Positions 1 through 9,353 of a DNA stretch of 64,000 nt are shown piece after piece. Origin of the DNA: Phyllobacterium sp. YR531 (lineage in GTDB: Bacteria; Pseudomonadota; Alphaproteobacteria; Rhizobiales; Rhizobiaceae); NCBI RefSeq assembly GCF_000282595.1, contig NZ_AKIZ01000037.1:241241-305240 (forward strand), in the 5' to 3' direction. The translations under genes were made by a program, and so were the position numbers. Numbering within the stretch: the stretch's first letter is position 1; every line of letters starts with the position of its first letter. The notes under the pieces were generated by a model that saw only the letters and a program-made list of their open reading frames with translations, had not been told where the DNA came from and ran no database searches.

Positions 1-1548
1 CGTTACGTAGGCTTCATTGAGCGGCGGCAGGTGATCGCCAAAAAAGACAAGGATCGTCGGACGTTTGCGGTGCGATGCCCAGTTCATCAATTTCTTCAGG
101 CTGCGATCTGCATCGGACGCGCCTTCAGAAAATGTCTGGATGATCTGCCTTGGCCCTTCACCTGCTTCAGTAGCGACATTGATCCGGCTGTTCTTGTAGC
201 GGTTCGGCTCGTAGGGGCCGTGGCCTTGCAGTGTAACCGTGAAATAGAAAAACGGCGCCTTGGCCTTGTCGGCTTCGCTTATGACCTCATCCATCAGTGC
301 GTCATCCGAAACCAGCGGGCCTCGTGCCTTCAGCTTTGGCAGGTTTTCTTCCGACATGAATGTATCGAAGCCGAAGGATTGATAGACATTGCGACGATTC
401 CAGAACCACTCGCGGTAGGGATGGATCGCCTTTGTCTCGTACCCCTCGCTCTTGAAAAACGTCGCCAGAGACGGCACGGGATGGCGGACATATTGCTGAT
501 AGGGAATGCTGCCATAGGGAAGGAAAGCATTGGAAAATCCCGTCAGTGCCTCGAACTCCACATTCGCGGTCATGCCGCCGAATTCCGGTGAAAACACCGA
601 GCCGGATTGATTTGCACGAACTGTAGGGATCGGGTCGCGATTGAAGCTCACGCCGGGAAGCCGGGTTGGGTCCCAGAAGGATTCGCTCATCACCATGATA
701 ATATCAGGCTTGCCCGTGGATTCGAACAGTGCCGGGACTGAAGGTATCGAACTGATCGCCTGCGCCGAATAACCGGCAGGAGCAGAAACATCTGCCATCG
801 GCAGATTGAGTGCGAAAGCCATGGTAAAGCCGTTATGCGCGTAGTTCTCTTTCTGGTCCCACATGATCGGCTGAACATGCAATCGGTCTCGCGCCCATGA
901 GAATGTGTTGTAGTCCATGATCGAGACGAAGAATGTAAGCGCGGGTACTGCCAAGGCCAGCCGCCATAGCCGCCCCTTGCCACTAAGACGCGTACCCCGT
1001 TTGCGCCAAAACCGCCATGCCATTACCAGACCCGTAGCCACCGTCACACCCGCCAGTAGTAGCGCCACGGCAGTCCAAGGCCGCTCGCGGACCAACAACG
1101 GCATCAGGTCAAATATCTGGCGTGAATACAAAAAATCCGCCGGATAAAGCGGATCACCAAGATAGAGCGCTTTCTGCCGCCCCACCCATGTAAAAAACAA
1201 GGCAAGCGGCGCAACGATCAACAGGCCATTATGCGCTCGGCCGAAAACAGCATCCAATGCAAGGATGATGAGCGCATAGAGCCCGACTGTTGTCCATGCG
1301 GGCCGATAAAGCTGCTGAAAGAACAGGATGGAATCGGAAACAGAGCCACGAAACACCAACTCAACCGCAAGAACCAGCATTGTAGAGATGGCAAATACGG
1401 CTGTCAGATAGCCCGCGTGGCGGAAAAAAGCTGCCAGCCGCGACGGCCTGACTACTGCTTCTGCGCCAGACCAGACATTCGCTTCAAGTTCAACTTGCTC
1501 GATCTGTCTGGCCAAACCACTCTCCACGCCACGCCAAACGGCCTTCAC
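1..1548 (-). CDS. LTA synthase family membrane sulfatase/phosphoglycerol transferase (3' part outside window)
   Basis: The reading frame is open from a GTG at 1548 to the window edge (516 codons, C-terminus missing). The N-terminal part holds about four to five hydrophobic segments, followed by an extracytoplasmic sulfatase-fold domain. It opens with PDIIMVMSESFWD (metal-binding Glu), then GGMTANVEFEALTG, where the Thr is the expected nucleophile of the LtaS/OpgB group, and it ends at the edge with VFFGDHLPP, the C-terminal metal motif. Family members move phosphoglycerol head groups onto periplasmic glycans or glycolipids; in rhizobia and Brucella a plausible acceptor is cyclic beta-glucan, but that is inference. 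The GTG start is weak: an in-frame stop lies seven codons upstream and no clear ribosome site is seen. Divergence of function within the family is common. Confidence 0.8.
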   Translation of the reverse strand, partial: MKAVWRGVESGLARQIEQVELEANVWSGAEAVVRPSRLAAFFRHAGYLTAVFAISTMLVLAVELVFRGSVSDSILFFQQLYRPAWTTVGLYALIILALDAVFGRAHNGLLIVAPLALFFTWVGRQKALYLGDPLYPADFLYSRQIFDLMPLLVRERPWTAVALLLAGVTVATGLVMAWRFWRKRGTRLSGKGRLWRLALAVPALTFFVSIMDYNTFSWARDRLHVQPIMWDQKENYAHNGFTMAFALNLPMADVSAPAGYSAQAISSIPSVPALFESTGKPDIIMVMSESFWDPTRLPGVSFNRDPIPTVRANQSGSVFSPEFGGMTANVEFEALTGFSNAFLPYGSIPYQQYVRHPVPSLATFFKSEGYETKAIHPYREWFWNRRNVYQSFGFDTFMSEENLPKLKARGPLVSDDALMDEVISEADKAKAPFFYFTVTLQGHGPYEPNRYKNSRINVATEAGEGPRQIIQTFSEGASDADRSLKKLMNWASHRKRPTILVFFGDHLPPLNEAYVT

Positions 1549-1799
1549 AAAACCGTCACATAAACGTCATATATCAGCGTTCCGTTCCCCGGCCAGTGGC
1601 AAAATTGTTAATGCCGATAACTTTGTCTTGATGCAGAGTCATGTATTGTGATGGATGGCACGCTTTCATACCGCGACCAGAACAGCAAATCTCCAGAGTT
1701 TAAAAAGAACATAAATACGATGCGGCCCAAGTCGTCCTTGTAAGGAACGGCCCGGGCCAAAATGTCTGAAATCAAGAAGATTATTGGGGATGCTTGCCG

Positions 1800-2486
1800 C
1801 TATCCGAAAGAATATCCTGCGCCGCGTACAGTGCGGATGGGATCAAGCGAGCGGCCGATATTGATTGCCTTGCGCAGGCGCCCGACATGCACGTCAACGG
1901 TGCGATCATCGACATAAATGTCTGCGCCCCAGACATTGTCCAGTAATTGACCGCGCGAGAACACCCGGCCCGGCGACTGCATTAAGAATTCAAGCAGTCG
2001 GAACTCCGTCGGTCCCAGCTTCAATTCGCGTTCCTTGCGGAAAACCCGATGCTGCTCGCGGTCAAGCTTCAGATCGCCAAAGCTCAATACGTGTGAAAGC
2101 AGGCTGGGATTAACCCGTCGCAGCATGGATTTGATGCGGGCCAGCAGTTCCGGCGTCGAGAATGGCTTGACCATATAGTCGTCCGCGCCGGTGGAAAGTC
2201 CGCGAACACGTTCGCTTTCCTCACCGCGTGCTGTCAGCATGATGATCGGCAGGATTTCCGTTTCACGGCGCGCGCGCAGACGGCGGCAAAGTTCAATGCC
2301 CGAAAGGCCCGGAAGCATCCAATCGAGGATCAGCAGATCAGGCACTTTTTCGCGCAAAGCTATTTCGGCTTCGTCACCACGGCTGATCGTTTCGACGATA
2401 TAGCCTTCCGCCTCCAGATTATACCGGAGGAGAACACTAAGGGCGTCTTCGTCTTCAACGACTGTGATTCTGGGAGCTATAGGCAT
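1800..2486 (-). CDS. phoB: Phosphate regulon response regulator PhoB
   Basis: This 228-aa protein is an OmpR/PhoB-type response regulator. The receiver domain has the acidic pocket at E11/D12, the phospho-acceptor Asp55 (LLILDWMLPG), Thr85 and Lys107. The C-terminal winged helix (about residues 130-228) ends with the usual RTVRGAGYSF signature. It binds Pho boxes and activates phosphate-scavenging genes under phosphate limitation. It is the last gene of pstSCAB-phoU-phoB and starts 16 nt after phoU. The partner kinase PhoR is not encoded next to the operon in this window. Confidence 0.95.
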   Translation of the reverse strand: MPIAPRITVVEDEDALSVLLRYNLEAEGYIVETISRGDEAEIALREKVPDLLILDWMLPGLSGIELCRRLRARRETEILPIIMLTARGEESERVRGLSTGADDYMVKPFSTPELLARIKSMLRRVNPSLLSHVLSFGDLKLDREQHRVFRKERELKLGPTEFRLLEFLMQSPGRVFSRGQLLDNVWGADIYVDDRTVDVHVGRLRKAINIGRSLDPIRTVRGAGYSFG

Positions 2487-2502
2487 GATCTGCTTCCGGC
2501 AA

Positions 2503-3231
2503 TTATGGCGTTACTGGCTCGTCTAGAATAACGGTGTGCGACTGGTCTTCCTTCGGACGTTCCGCTGGAAGCTGTGTTCCCGTGACTATGTAATAAACCG
2601 TCTCGGCGATATTGGTGGCATGGTCACCGATACGCTCGATATTCTTGGCGCAAAAAAGAAGATGCGTGCAGGCTGATATGTTGCGCGGATCTTCCATCAT
2701 GTAAGTCAAAAGTTCGCGGAACAGCGATGTGTAAAGCGCATCGATCTCATCATCACGCTCGCGGACGATGTTGACCTGTGCCACCGAACGCGTTGCATAG
2801 GCGTCAAGCACATCCTTGAGCTGTGTCAGCGCGAGTTCTGCAATTGTCTGCAAACCGCGATAAACCGACAGTGTCTGGCGCGTATCATTGACCGCAACAA
2901 CGCGCTTGGCGATGTTCTTGCCAAGATCGCCGATTCGCTCAAGGTCCGATGAAATGCGGATCGTGCCGATAACTTCCCGCAGATCAATCGCCATTGGCTG
3001 GCGCTTGCCGATGATGGTGATGGCTTTTTCGTCGATCTCGCGTTGACCTGCATCGAGAATGAGATCATCGGAAATCACGCGCTGGGCAAGGGCATTGTCC
3101 GAATTGACCATGGCGGACACGGCCTGTTCGACCATGCGCTCCGCATGCCCGCCCATCTCTGCAATCTTGTGTGTGAGAAACTTCAGTTCATCGTCATAGG
3201 AGCGGACGGTGTGTTGTGCGATGTCAGTCAT
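2503..3231 (-). CDS. phoU: Phosphate signalling protein PhoU
   Basis: This 242-aa all-helical protein has two PhoU repeats. Each carries the metal-binding E-R-I-G-D signature: LERIGDLGKNIA near residue 100 and IERIGDHATNIAE near residue 200. PhoU couples the Pst transporter to the PhoR/PhoB system, restrains PhoB signalling and limits phosphate uptake when phosphate is plentiful. It starts 21 nt after pstB in the same operon. Length matches the family. Confidence 0.95.
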   Translation of the reverse strand: MTDIAQHTVRSYDDELKFLTHKIAEMGGHAERMVEQAVSAMVNSDNALAQRVISDDLILDAGQREIDEKAITIIGKRQPMAIDLREVIGTIRISSDLERIGDLGKNIAKRVVAVNDTRQTLSVYRGLQTIAELALTQLKDVLDAYATRSVAQVNIVRERDDEIDALYTSLFRELLTYMMEDPRNISACTHLLFCAKNIERIGDHATNIAETVYYIVTGTQLPAERPKEDQSHTVILDEPVTP

Positions 3232-3252
3232 TGCCTAAGCCTCTTCCCGTGA

Positions 3253-4074
3253 TCAACCGAAACGTCCGGTAATGTAGTCTTGCGTGCGCTTTTCGGTAGG
3301 GCTGGTAAACATCATTTCCGTATCGCCCACTTCGACAATGTTTCCGAGGTGGAACATGGCCGTGCGCTGCGACACACGAGCAGCCTGCTGCATCGAATGC
3401 GTGACGATGACAATCGTGTAGTTCTGGCGCAATTCGTCGATCAGTTCCTCGACCTTTGCCGTAGCAATCGGATCAAGCGCCGAGCATGGCTCATCCATGA
3501 GGATGACTTCCGGGCTGACCGCAATAGCACGTGCAATGCAAAGGCGCTGCTGCTGACCACCGGAAAGACCTGTACCGGCTTCATGCAGACGATCCTTCAC
3601 CTCGGCAAAAAGACCGGCTCGCTGGAGGCTCTTTTCGACGATTTCCTCCAAATCCTGCTTGGTACGGGCAAGACCATGGATACGAGGGCCATAGGCGACA
3701 TTCTCGTAGATGGACTTCGGAAACGGATTAGGTTTCTGAAAGACCATGCCGACGCGGGCGCGCAATTCGACAACGTCGATTTTCGGATTGTGGATATCTT
3801 CTTCGTCGAGCGTGATGAGGCCACCCATCTTGCAGCCCTCAATCGTATCGTTCATGCGATTGAGGGTACGCAGGAAGGTCGACTTGCCGCAGCCTGAAGG
3901 CCCGATCAATGCCGTGACCATCTTTTCCGGAATGTCCAGGCTGACGCCGAACAGGGCCTGTTTTTCACCATAATGAACAGTGACGTCCGTGCCCCGCATC
4001 TTGATCGCATTGGTTTGCGCATTCATCTTGTCATTCACCGCTTTTTCGAGATTTCGTTCGGTCATTAGATTCAT
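3253..4074 (-). CDS. pstB: Phosphate ABC transporter ATP-binding protein PstB
   Basis: From the chosen start this is a 273-aa ABC ATPase that powers PstSCAB phosphate import. Walker A is GPSGCGKST (about residues 58-66), the signature is LSGGQQQR (about 170-177), and Walker B is ILMDEP (about 191-196). Several PstB-typical stretches ([19 protein letters not shown]) are present. An upstream in-frame ATG at 4113 would overlap pstA, but the ATG at 4074 has a strong GAGGAAGG ribosome site eight bases upstream, so 4074 was chosen; this leaves a 22-nt gap after pstA. Confidence 0.95.
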   Translation of the reverse strand: MNLMTERNLEKAVNDKMNAQTNAIKMRGTDVTVHYGEKQALFGVSLDIPEKMVTALIGPSGCGKSTFLRTLNRMNDTIEGCKMGGLITLDEEDIHNPKIDVVELRARVGMVFQKPNPFPKSIYENVAYGPRIHGLARTKQDLEEIVEKSLQRAGLFAEVKDRLHEAGTGLSGGQQQRLCIARAIAVSPEVILMDEPCSALDPIATAKVEELIDELRQNYTIVIVTHSMQQAARVSQRTAMFHLGNIVEVGDTEMMFTSPTEKRTQDYITGRFG

Positions 4075-4096
4075 GATTTGAGCCTTCCTCGTGACC

Positions 4097-5413
4097 TTAC
4101 CAGCGACGCTCAAAGCGACGCCGAAGAATGATAGCCGTGATATTCATGACCGCAAGGAACAGCAGCAGCACGATAATAGCACCAGATGTTCTTTCAACGA
4201 AGGCACGTTCCGCCTCGTTGGCCCACATATAGATCTGCACTGGCAGAGCCGTCGACGGATCGAGTGGCGTGACAGGGCTGTTGGCTACGAATGCCACCAT
4301 GCCGATCAGCAGTAGCGGAGCGGTTTCTCCCAGCGCGTGAGCGAGGCCGATGATGGTGCCGGTCAAAATTCCGGGTGCAGCTAGCGGCAACACATGGTGA
4401 AAGACCATCTGTGTTTTTGAAGCACCTACACCCAGCGCCGCAGAGCGGATGGATGGTGGCACTGCGCGCAGGGCAGCACGTGTCGCGATGATGATTGTTG
4501 GCAATGTCATCAACGTCAGGACAAGCCCGCCGACCAGCGATGCCGAACGTGGCAGGTGGAAGAAGTTGATAAACACCGCAAGCCCGAGCAAGCCAAACAC
4601 GATTGAAGGAACGGCCGCGAGATTATTAATGTTGACTTCAATAATATCCGTCAGCTTGCTCTTCTTGGCATACTCTTCAAGATAGATGGAGGCAGCAACA
4701 CCGATTGGCAGGGACAGACCCAGCACGATCAGCATCATGTACAGCGATCCGATCAGCGCCACGCCAAGTCCCGATGTTTCAGGGCGGCTGGAAGCGCCAT
4801 AGGTGAAGAGACCCGAATTGAACCGCTGGGCCATGATGCCCTCGTCCTTGAGCGCATTCATCCACCCAACCTGACGGTCAGAAACCTTGCGCCGCGCTTC
4901 TTCGACACCCAGGTCGATCTGTCCCTTGAACGCGGAGTCGATATCGGCACCAGTCAAAACCCAGATATTCTGTGTCGTTCCAATAAGCGCAGGATTGCGG
5001 ACAACGAGTTCACGCAACTGGCCACGCACACCGTCGGAAAACAACTTGCCAAGCTCACGTATGGCAGGCTTGTCGCTTGCGCTCACGCCAAGCTTCTCGG
5101 CCAGTGCATTACGGGCTAGAATTGGATAATTCGCGGTCAGAAGAACATTCGGGTTCGTCGCGCGCGCATTTTCCGGGTCAATGATTGCCGGGTCGAGATT
5201 GATCGTCAGATTCACTTCGGTTTGCCAGAATGCGGTATAGCCATTGGAAAATACCGAAAACATCAGGGCAACGAGGAAGAAAAGTCCTACAGCGATCGCA
5301 GCAATACCATAGATGCGGAAGCGGCGTTCTGCAGCATATCGGCGCTTGAGACCGATGTCGCGTCGCACCGAGCGCGCCGGAGCTGATGCTGGATTGAGAG
5401 TTAGGTCGGTCAT
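4097..5413 (-). CDS. pstA: Phosphate ABC transporter permease PstA
   Basis: This 438-aa inner-membrane permease is longer than E. coli PstA (about 296 aa). The extra length is an N-terminal transmembrane segment plus a large extracytoplasmic domain (about residues 60-200) of the type seen in rhizobial PstA proteins. The C-terminal half holds the binding-protein-dependent permease domain, with the EAA-like loop around [23 protein letters not shown]. It pairs with PstC to form the phosphate channel. The ATG overlaps the pstC stop by four bases (ATGA), indicating translational coupling. Confidence 0.94.
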   Translation of the reverse strand: MTDLTLNPASAPARSVRRDIGLKRRYAAERRFRIYGIAAIAVGLFFLVALMFSVFSNGYTAFWQTEVNLTINLDPAIIDPENARATNPNVLLTANYPILARNALAEKLGVSASDKPAIRELGKLFSDGVRGQLRELVVRNPALIGTTQNIWVLTGADIDSAFKGQIDLGVEEARRKVSDRQVGWMNALKDEGIMAQRFNSGLFTYGASSRPETSGLGVALIGSLYMMLIVLGLSLPIGVAASIYLEEYAKKSKLTDIIEVNINNLAAVPSIVFGLLGLAVFINFFHLPRSASLVGGLVLTLMTLPTIIIATRAALRAVPPSIRSAALGVGASKTQMVFHHVLPLAAPGILTGTIIGLAHALGETAPLLLIGMVAFVANSPVTPLDPSTALPVQIYMWANEAERAFVERTSGAIIVLLLFLAVMNITAIILRRRFERRW

Positions 5414-6876
5414 TCGTACTGCTCCCGATACTTACGCACGATGTAGAGCGCGAAAACATTCATCGCCAGAGTGATGAAGAAGAGGGTGAGGCCAAGCGCA
5501 AACGCTACCAGTGTCTGGGGCGAGTTGAACTCGAGATCGCCGGTCAACTGGTTGACGATCTTGACGGTGATCGTGGTCATTGCATCGAACGGATTGATAT
5601 TCAGATTGGCAGCAACGCCAGCAGCAAGCACCACGATCATGGTTTCGCCGATTGCGCGCGATGCCGTCAGCAGCAGGGCACCGACGATACCCGGCAGGGC
5701 AGCCGGCAGAATGACGCGGCGAATGGTTTCGGATTGGGTTGATCCCAGACCCAGCGAGCCATCCCGCAAGGAGCGCGGAACCGCAGTGATAATATCGTCG
5801 GACAGGGACGAGACGAAGGGGATCAGCATCACACCCATGACGATACCGGCGGTCAGCACGCTTTGCGCCTGAATGAAGGCATAACCACCGGAAAGTGCCG
5901 CACTCAAGTCACGCAGGAACGGCCCAACCGTGACAAGAGCAAAGAAGCCATAGACGATGGTCGGGATACCGGCCAGCACTTCTAGCAATGGCTTGACGGC
6001 GGAACGCACGCTGCGGCTGGCATATTCCGCCATGTAGATCGCCGCAAACAGCCCGATTGGCACGGCAAACAGCATTGCGACGAAAGCGATATAGAGCGTT
6101 CCGGCAAGAAGCGGGATCAAACCGAACTGCCCCTGCGATCCACCCGAACCTGCAGCCGCAAAGCGCGGATCCCACACCGTTCCGAAAAAGAAGCTCGTCG
6201 GCGAAACCGACTGGAAGAAAGTAAGTGTCTGGAACAGCATCGAGAGAATGATGCCGATTGTTGTCAGAATTGCGATGGTCGAAGCCGCGACAAGCGCCCC
6301 AAGAATGATGCGCTCGACATTGTTGCGGGCCCGGGTCCGCGCCTGAATGCGGGACAGACCAAAAATTGCACCCACAATAGCAAGAGCAATGGCAATGAAC
6401 GCGCCGGTATTCTTCGCGAGCTTGGAATTCTTGTTCCACTCAACTGCGATGGGGATCATGAAATCCTGACCCTCTGTCGCCAGTGCTACGCCTTTTGCGG
6501 ACAGAATGGGACGCAACTCCGCGAAAGTCTGAGGAAGATTTTGCCGCTCCGCATCCGTAAGACGGTCGAGGCCGCGGGCGATGCCGCTGACCATGCCGAG
6601 TTCCAGACTCTGGCTGGCAATGACACTGTTTTCATTGTGGATTGGCAACTCTGAAATTGCCGTCCGCTCAAGATACATGCTTGTCGCTGCCGCCCATATG
6701 GCAATGAACAAAACAGCAGGCAGCGCGGAAACCAGAAAAGCCCACCAACCATGATAGTGGGGCAGCGAATGCGCCTTGACGCTTCCATCGCCCTTGCCTG
6801 CAGCGCGCCGGCTACCGATGAAGTAAGCGGCAGCAGCTATGGCGATGACGATTGTAAAAACCAGCAATGTGGACAT
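5410..6876 (-). CDS. pstC: Phosphate ABC transporter permease PstC
   Basis: This permease subunit has 488 aa from the ATG at 6876. It has an N-terminal membrane anchor and an extended extracytoplasmic insert, then the permease domain with the EAA loop around AVPRSLRDGSLGLGSTQSETIRRVILPAALPG. It is longer than enteric PstC, as is usual in Rhizobiales. An upstream in-frame ATG at 6957 was rejected: the added residues look non-membrane and the frame there runs through a strong stem-loop, whereas the ATG at 6876 follows a GAGGAAGC ribosome site. Confidence 0.93.
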   Translation of the reverse strand: MSTLLVFTIVIAIAAAAYFIGSRRAAGKGDGSVKAHSLPHYHGWWAFLVSALPAVLFIAIWAAATSMYLERTAISELPIHNENSVIASQSLELGMVSGIARGLDRLTDAERQNLPQTFAELRPILSAKGVALATEGQDFMIPIAVEWNKNSKLAKNTGAFIAIALAIVGAIFGLSRIQARTRARNNVERIILGALVAASTIAILTTIGIILSMLFQTLTFFQSVSPTSFFFGTVWDPRFAAAGSGGSQGQFGLIPLLAGTLYIAFVAMLFAVPIGLFAAIYMAEYASRSVRSAVKPLLEVLAGIPTIVYGFFALVTVGPFLRDLSAALSGGYAFIQAQSVLTAGIVMGVMLIPFVSSLSDDIITAVPRSLRDGSLGLGSTQSETIRRVILPAALPGIVGALLLTASRAIGETMIVVLAAGVAANLNINPFDAMTTITVKIVNQLTGDLEFNSPQTLVAFALGLTLFFITLAMNVFALYIVRKYREQYE

Positions 6877-6921
6877 CAAAGCTTCCTCGATCCGTCCGTG
6901 CAAATTCAAAGTCTGATGACA

Positions 6922-6953
6922 ATCAAGCGGGCGACCTGGGCCGCCCGCTTGAT
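6922..6953 (-). promoter_or_regulatory. Intercistronic stem-loop between pstS and pstC
   Basis: A perfect 12-bp inverted repeat (ATCAAGCGGGCG / CGCCCGCTTGAT) with an 8-nt loop lies 13 nt past the pstS stop codon. There is no U-tract after it on the transcribed strand, so it is more likely an mRNA 3'-end stabiliser or partial attenuator than a full terminator. Such elements commonly keep the binding-protein transcript in excess over permease transcripts. Confidence 0.75.
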
Positions 6954-6966
6954 GCAATCAGGCTTA

Positions 6967-8004
6967 TTACATTGTCTTACCGGAGGTGAATGCGTCGCGC
7001 TGTGCTTTGCGCTCGGCTTCTGGTGCGGCAACGAGACCGTATTCAACCAGCGGGCTGTCTTCGCCGATCATCTGGTCACCAAGGAAGAATTCAACATACT
7101 CCTTGAGACCGGGGATAACACCCAGATGAGCCTTCTTGACGTAGAAGAACAATGGACGGGAAACCGGATACTTACCGCTGGATATTGTTTCGGTGCTTGG
7201 AACAACACCCTGAACAGTAGCAACCTTCAGCTTGTCGGCATTGTTTTCATAAAACGCCAGGCCAAAAACGCCAACGCCGGTCTTGTTAGCATCGATACGT
7301 GCCAGTGTTTCGGCATAGTCACCATCGATATCGACTGCCTTACCGTCCTTGCGGATGGCGATACAGGCGGAAGCGGCGGCCTTGTCGTCAAGGCCAGCTG
7401 CCTTGATGGCGTCTGCTGCACCGGCTGCTTTACAACCGCCAGTCATCAGCTTTTCTTCGAAAACTTCACGTGTGCCGTGCTTTTCGCCAGGGATATAAGC
7501 AGCAATGTCCCAATCTGGCAGAGCAGGATTAACCTGGTTCCACTTGGTGTTTGGGTTTGCAACGAGCTTGCCATCGACTGGAACCTGTGCGGCAAGCGCC
7601 AGATAGATGTCCTTGGGAGTCAGAGCCCAGTCTGGACCCTTGATATCGGTCGCGAACACGATGCCGTCATAACCGATGCGAACTTCCTGAACGTCCTTGA
7701 CGCCTGCATCAACGCATGACTTCAATTCGCCTTCCTTGATCGGACGCGATGAGTTGGCGATATCAACTGTATCTTCGCCGACGCCCTTGCAGAATTCCTT
7801 GATGCCAGCGCCCGAACCACCGGACTCGACGACAGGCGTCTTGAAGTCAGGATAGGTTTCGCCGAATGTTTCGGCAACGATCTTTGCATAGGGCAGCACT
7901 GTGGAAGAGCCGGAAATCTGGATCTGATCGCGTGCAGACGCCGTGCCGAGGGAAGCTGCAATGCCGATGGCAGCAATTGCGGCCGTCGAAAAAAGCTTGT
8001 TCAT
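6967..8004 (-). CDS. pstS: Phosphate ABC transporter substrate-binding protein PstS
   Basis: This 345-aa periplasmic phosphate-binding protein begins with a Sec signal peptide (hydrophobic core AAIAAIGIAASLG, cleavage expected after TASA). The mature protein opens with the phosphate-binding ISGSSTVLPYA motif and has the ESGGSGAGIKEFC and IANSSRPIK motifs of the PstS family. The ATG at 8004 is preceded by an AGGAG site; an upstream ATG at 8076 would read through the Pho box and was rejected. It is the first gene of the operon and is expected to be induced by phosphate limitation. Confidence 0.96.
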   Translation of the reverse strand: MNKLFSTAAIAAIGIAASLGTASARDQIQISGSSTVLPYAKIVAETFGETYPDFKTPVVESGGSGAGIKEFCKGVGEDTVDIANSSRPIKEGELKSCVDAGVKDVQEVRIGYDGIVFATDIKGPDWALTPKDIYLALAAQVPVDGKLVANPNTKWNQVNPALPDWDIAAYIPGEKHGTREVFEEKLMTGGCKAAGAADAIKAAGLDDKAAASACIAIRKDGKAVDIDGDYAETLARIDANKTGVGVFGLAFYENNADKLKVATVQGVVPSTETISSGKYPVSRPLFFYVKKAHLGVIPGLKEYVEFFLGDQMIGEDSPLVEYGLVAAPEAERKAQRDAFTSGKTM

Positions 8005-8058
8005 GGGTTTTACTCCTGTTGGGAAACTTTTGAAGTCACCGCTATCTACAGAAGGTTT

Positions 8059-8076
8059 ATAACAGTCATGTGACAC
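8059..8076 (-). promoter_or_regulatory. Pho box upstream of pstS
   Basis: Read on the minus strand, the site is GTGTCAC-ATGA-CTGTTAT, two 7-bp PhoB half-sites spaced 4 bp (11-bp period). The alphaproteobacterial consensus is CTGTCAT-N4-CTGTCAT. It lies 55 bp before the pstS ATG and points the same way as the gene. Confidence 0.85.
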
Positions 8077-8292
8077 TTATATTACGGTTTGATCACAACA
8101 GCCTTGACCCAAGGACAACGAGCACAACTTACTGATTTTAATAGATAATTATGATTACATTGATTCTGGCGCTGATGAAGGAAACTTCTCCGTCAAATTA
8201 TGGCGAAGCCAAATTATATCACTGCAGGTTGCATATGGCTGTCCTGAGTTCCAGCGCTGAGGCTGGCTGCCGCGTTTTCCATCGGGGACGAT

Positions 8293-8685
8293 CTATTCCT
8301 CAGAACGTCCCAAAGTTTCGCGATCACGCTCATAATGTCTTTTAAGCGGAAACGGCGGCAACCAGGATTCGCGGCGGACCATCCAGCTTTCATAAGTCGG
8401 CATCAGCTGATCGGGTGCGTCGAGCGACCCCAGATTAACCTCGATTTCGTCATCGGTGCGCGCGAACACGGGCGAGCCGCAATTGGGGCAGAAAAAGCGC
8501 CCTGCGTAATCCCGTGTTTCGCCATCGACCGTGACCGCATCCTCAGGATATATCGCCGTGGCAGCAAAAAGCGCCCCATGATGTTTACGGCAGTCGAGGC
8601 AGTGACAAAGGCCGACCCTGTATGGAAGTCCCTTTGCTACAAGCCGGACACTCCCACAACGGCAACCACCTGTGAATTGCTCCAT
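8293..8685 (-). CDS. GFA (CENP-V) family zinc protein
   Basis: This 130-aa protein of the GFA family (named after glutathione-dependent formaldehyde-activating enzyme) shows the full zinc-ligand pattern: C8/C10 in GCRCG, C27/C29/C32 in CHCLDCRK, and C66/C69 in CPNCGSP. Members form a mainly beta fold with two zinc sites, and most have no assigned substrate. It is a stand-alone gene upstream of, and divergent from, the Rrf2 regulator. The 217 bases between it and the pstS Pho box (8077-8292) hold no gene that I can support. Confidence 0.88.
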   Translation of the reverse strand: MEQFTGGCRCGSVRLVAKGLPYRVGLCHCLDCRKHHGALFAATAIYPEDAVTVDGETRDYAGRFFCPNCGSPVFARTDDEIEVNLGSLDAPDQLMPTYESWMVRRESWLPPFPLKRHYERDRETLGRSEE

Positions 8686-8790
8686 TGCTGGTCCTCCCTA
8701 ACATCCAAGCAAACGCGACATTTATAATGAACAACGCTATCATTGCAATTACGGGTGCAGCTATTGATTTGATTTACAAATTACTTATTT

Positions 8791-8809
8791 AAGGATATTA
8801 CGTATCCTT
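8791..8809. promoter_or_regulatory. Rrf2-type operator (autoregulatory copy)
   Basis: The 19-bp near-palindrome AAGGATATTACGTATCCTT lies 46 bp before the Rrf2 gene. Two variants of the same sequence stand before the AhpD-like operon at 12708-12745. Co-occurrence with the regulator gene suggests that it is the regulator's binding site. Confidence 0.75.
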
Positions 8810-8855
8810 AAATGGAAATTTACAAGCCGATGATAATGGCGGGCAGGATTTAGCA

Positions 8856-9341
8856 ATGATACTGAAAAATCAGGTCGAATGGGCACTTCATTGCTGCGCT
8901 CTCATAGCCGGGCTTCCGGAAAACCACTATCTCTCAACCAAGGCATTGGCCGAATTTCACGGTGTGCCAAAGGAGTATCTGTCGAAAGCGTTGCAGAACC
9001 TTTCGCAAGCCGAGATCGTGCAGACAACACTTGGCCCCAGCGGCGGTTATCGCCTGGCAAAGCCGACATCGGAAATCACCTTTCTGGATATTGTTGAGGC
9101 GGTTGAAGGCAAAACCCGTACCTTCGTCTGCAACAATATCAGACAGAACAATCCATGCCGTTCGGCAGATCACTGCGATACCAAGCCCTGCTCCGTTGCC
9201 CGCATCATGTGGGATGCCGATGAAGCCTGGCGCAGCAAACTGCGCAGCGTGACCCTTGCCAATCTCGTCGACACACTTGCCAAAGATGTTCCTGCCGATC
9301 TGTGGAAGAGCAGCTTCGAATGGGTCATGGCACGTACCTGA
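8856..9341 (+). CDS. Rrf2 family transcriptional regulator
   Basis: This 161-aa Rrf2-family regulator has an N-terminal winged helix (KALAEFHGVPKEYLSKALQNLSQAEIVQTTLGPSGGYRLAKP). A cysteine-rich region follows with C92, C101, C107 and C112, resembling the iron-sulfur or redox-sensing segment of IscR/NsrR/RsrR relatives, although the spacing is not diagnostic. By analogy it represses its targets until a redox or nitrosative signal alters the cysteines. The shared operator (8791-8809 and 12708-12745) points to autoregulation and control of the AhpD-like/NmrA-like/cupin operon. The MscS-type gene lies convergent, immediately downstream. Confidence 0.9.
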   Translation: MILKNQVEWALHCCALIAGLPENHYLSTKALAEFHGVPKEYLSKALQNLSQAEIVQTTLGPSGGYRLAKPTSEITFLDIVEAVEGKTRTFVCNNIRQNNPCRSADHCDTKPCSVARIMWDADEAWRSKLRSVTLANLVDTLAKDVPADLWKSSFEWVMART

Positions 9342-9353
9342 GGCCGCGCTCCA

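Noticed and set aside
1553..1570. CCGTCAC-ATAA-ACGTCAT, resembling a Pho box near the LtaS-like gene start
   Set aside because: It points away from that gene, overlaps the translation start area and both half-sites have two mismatches.
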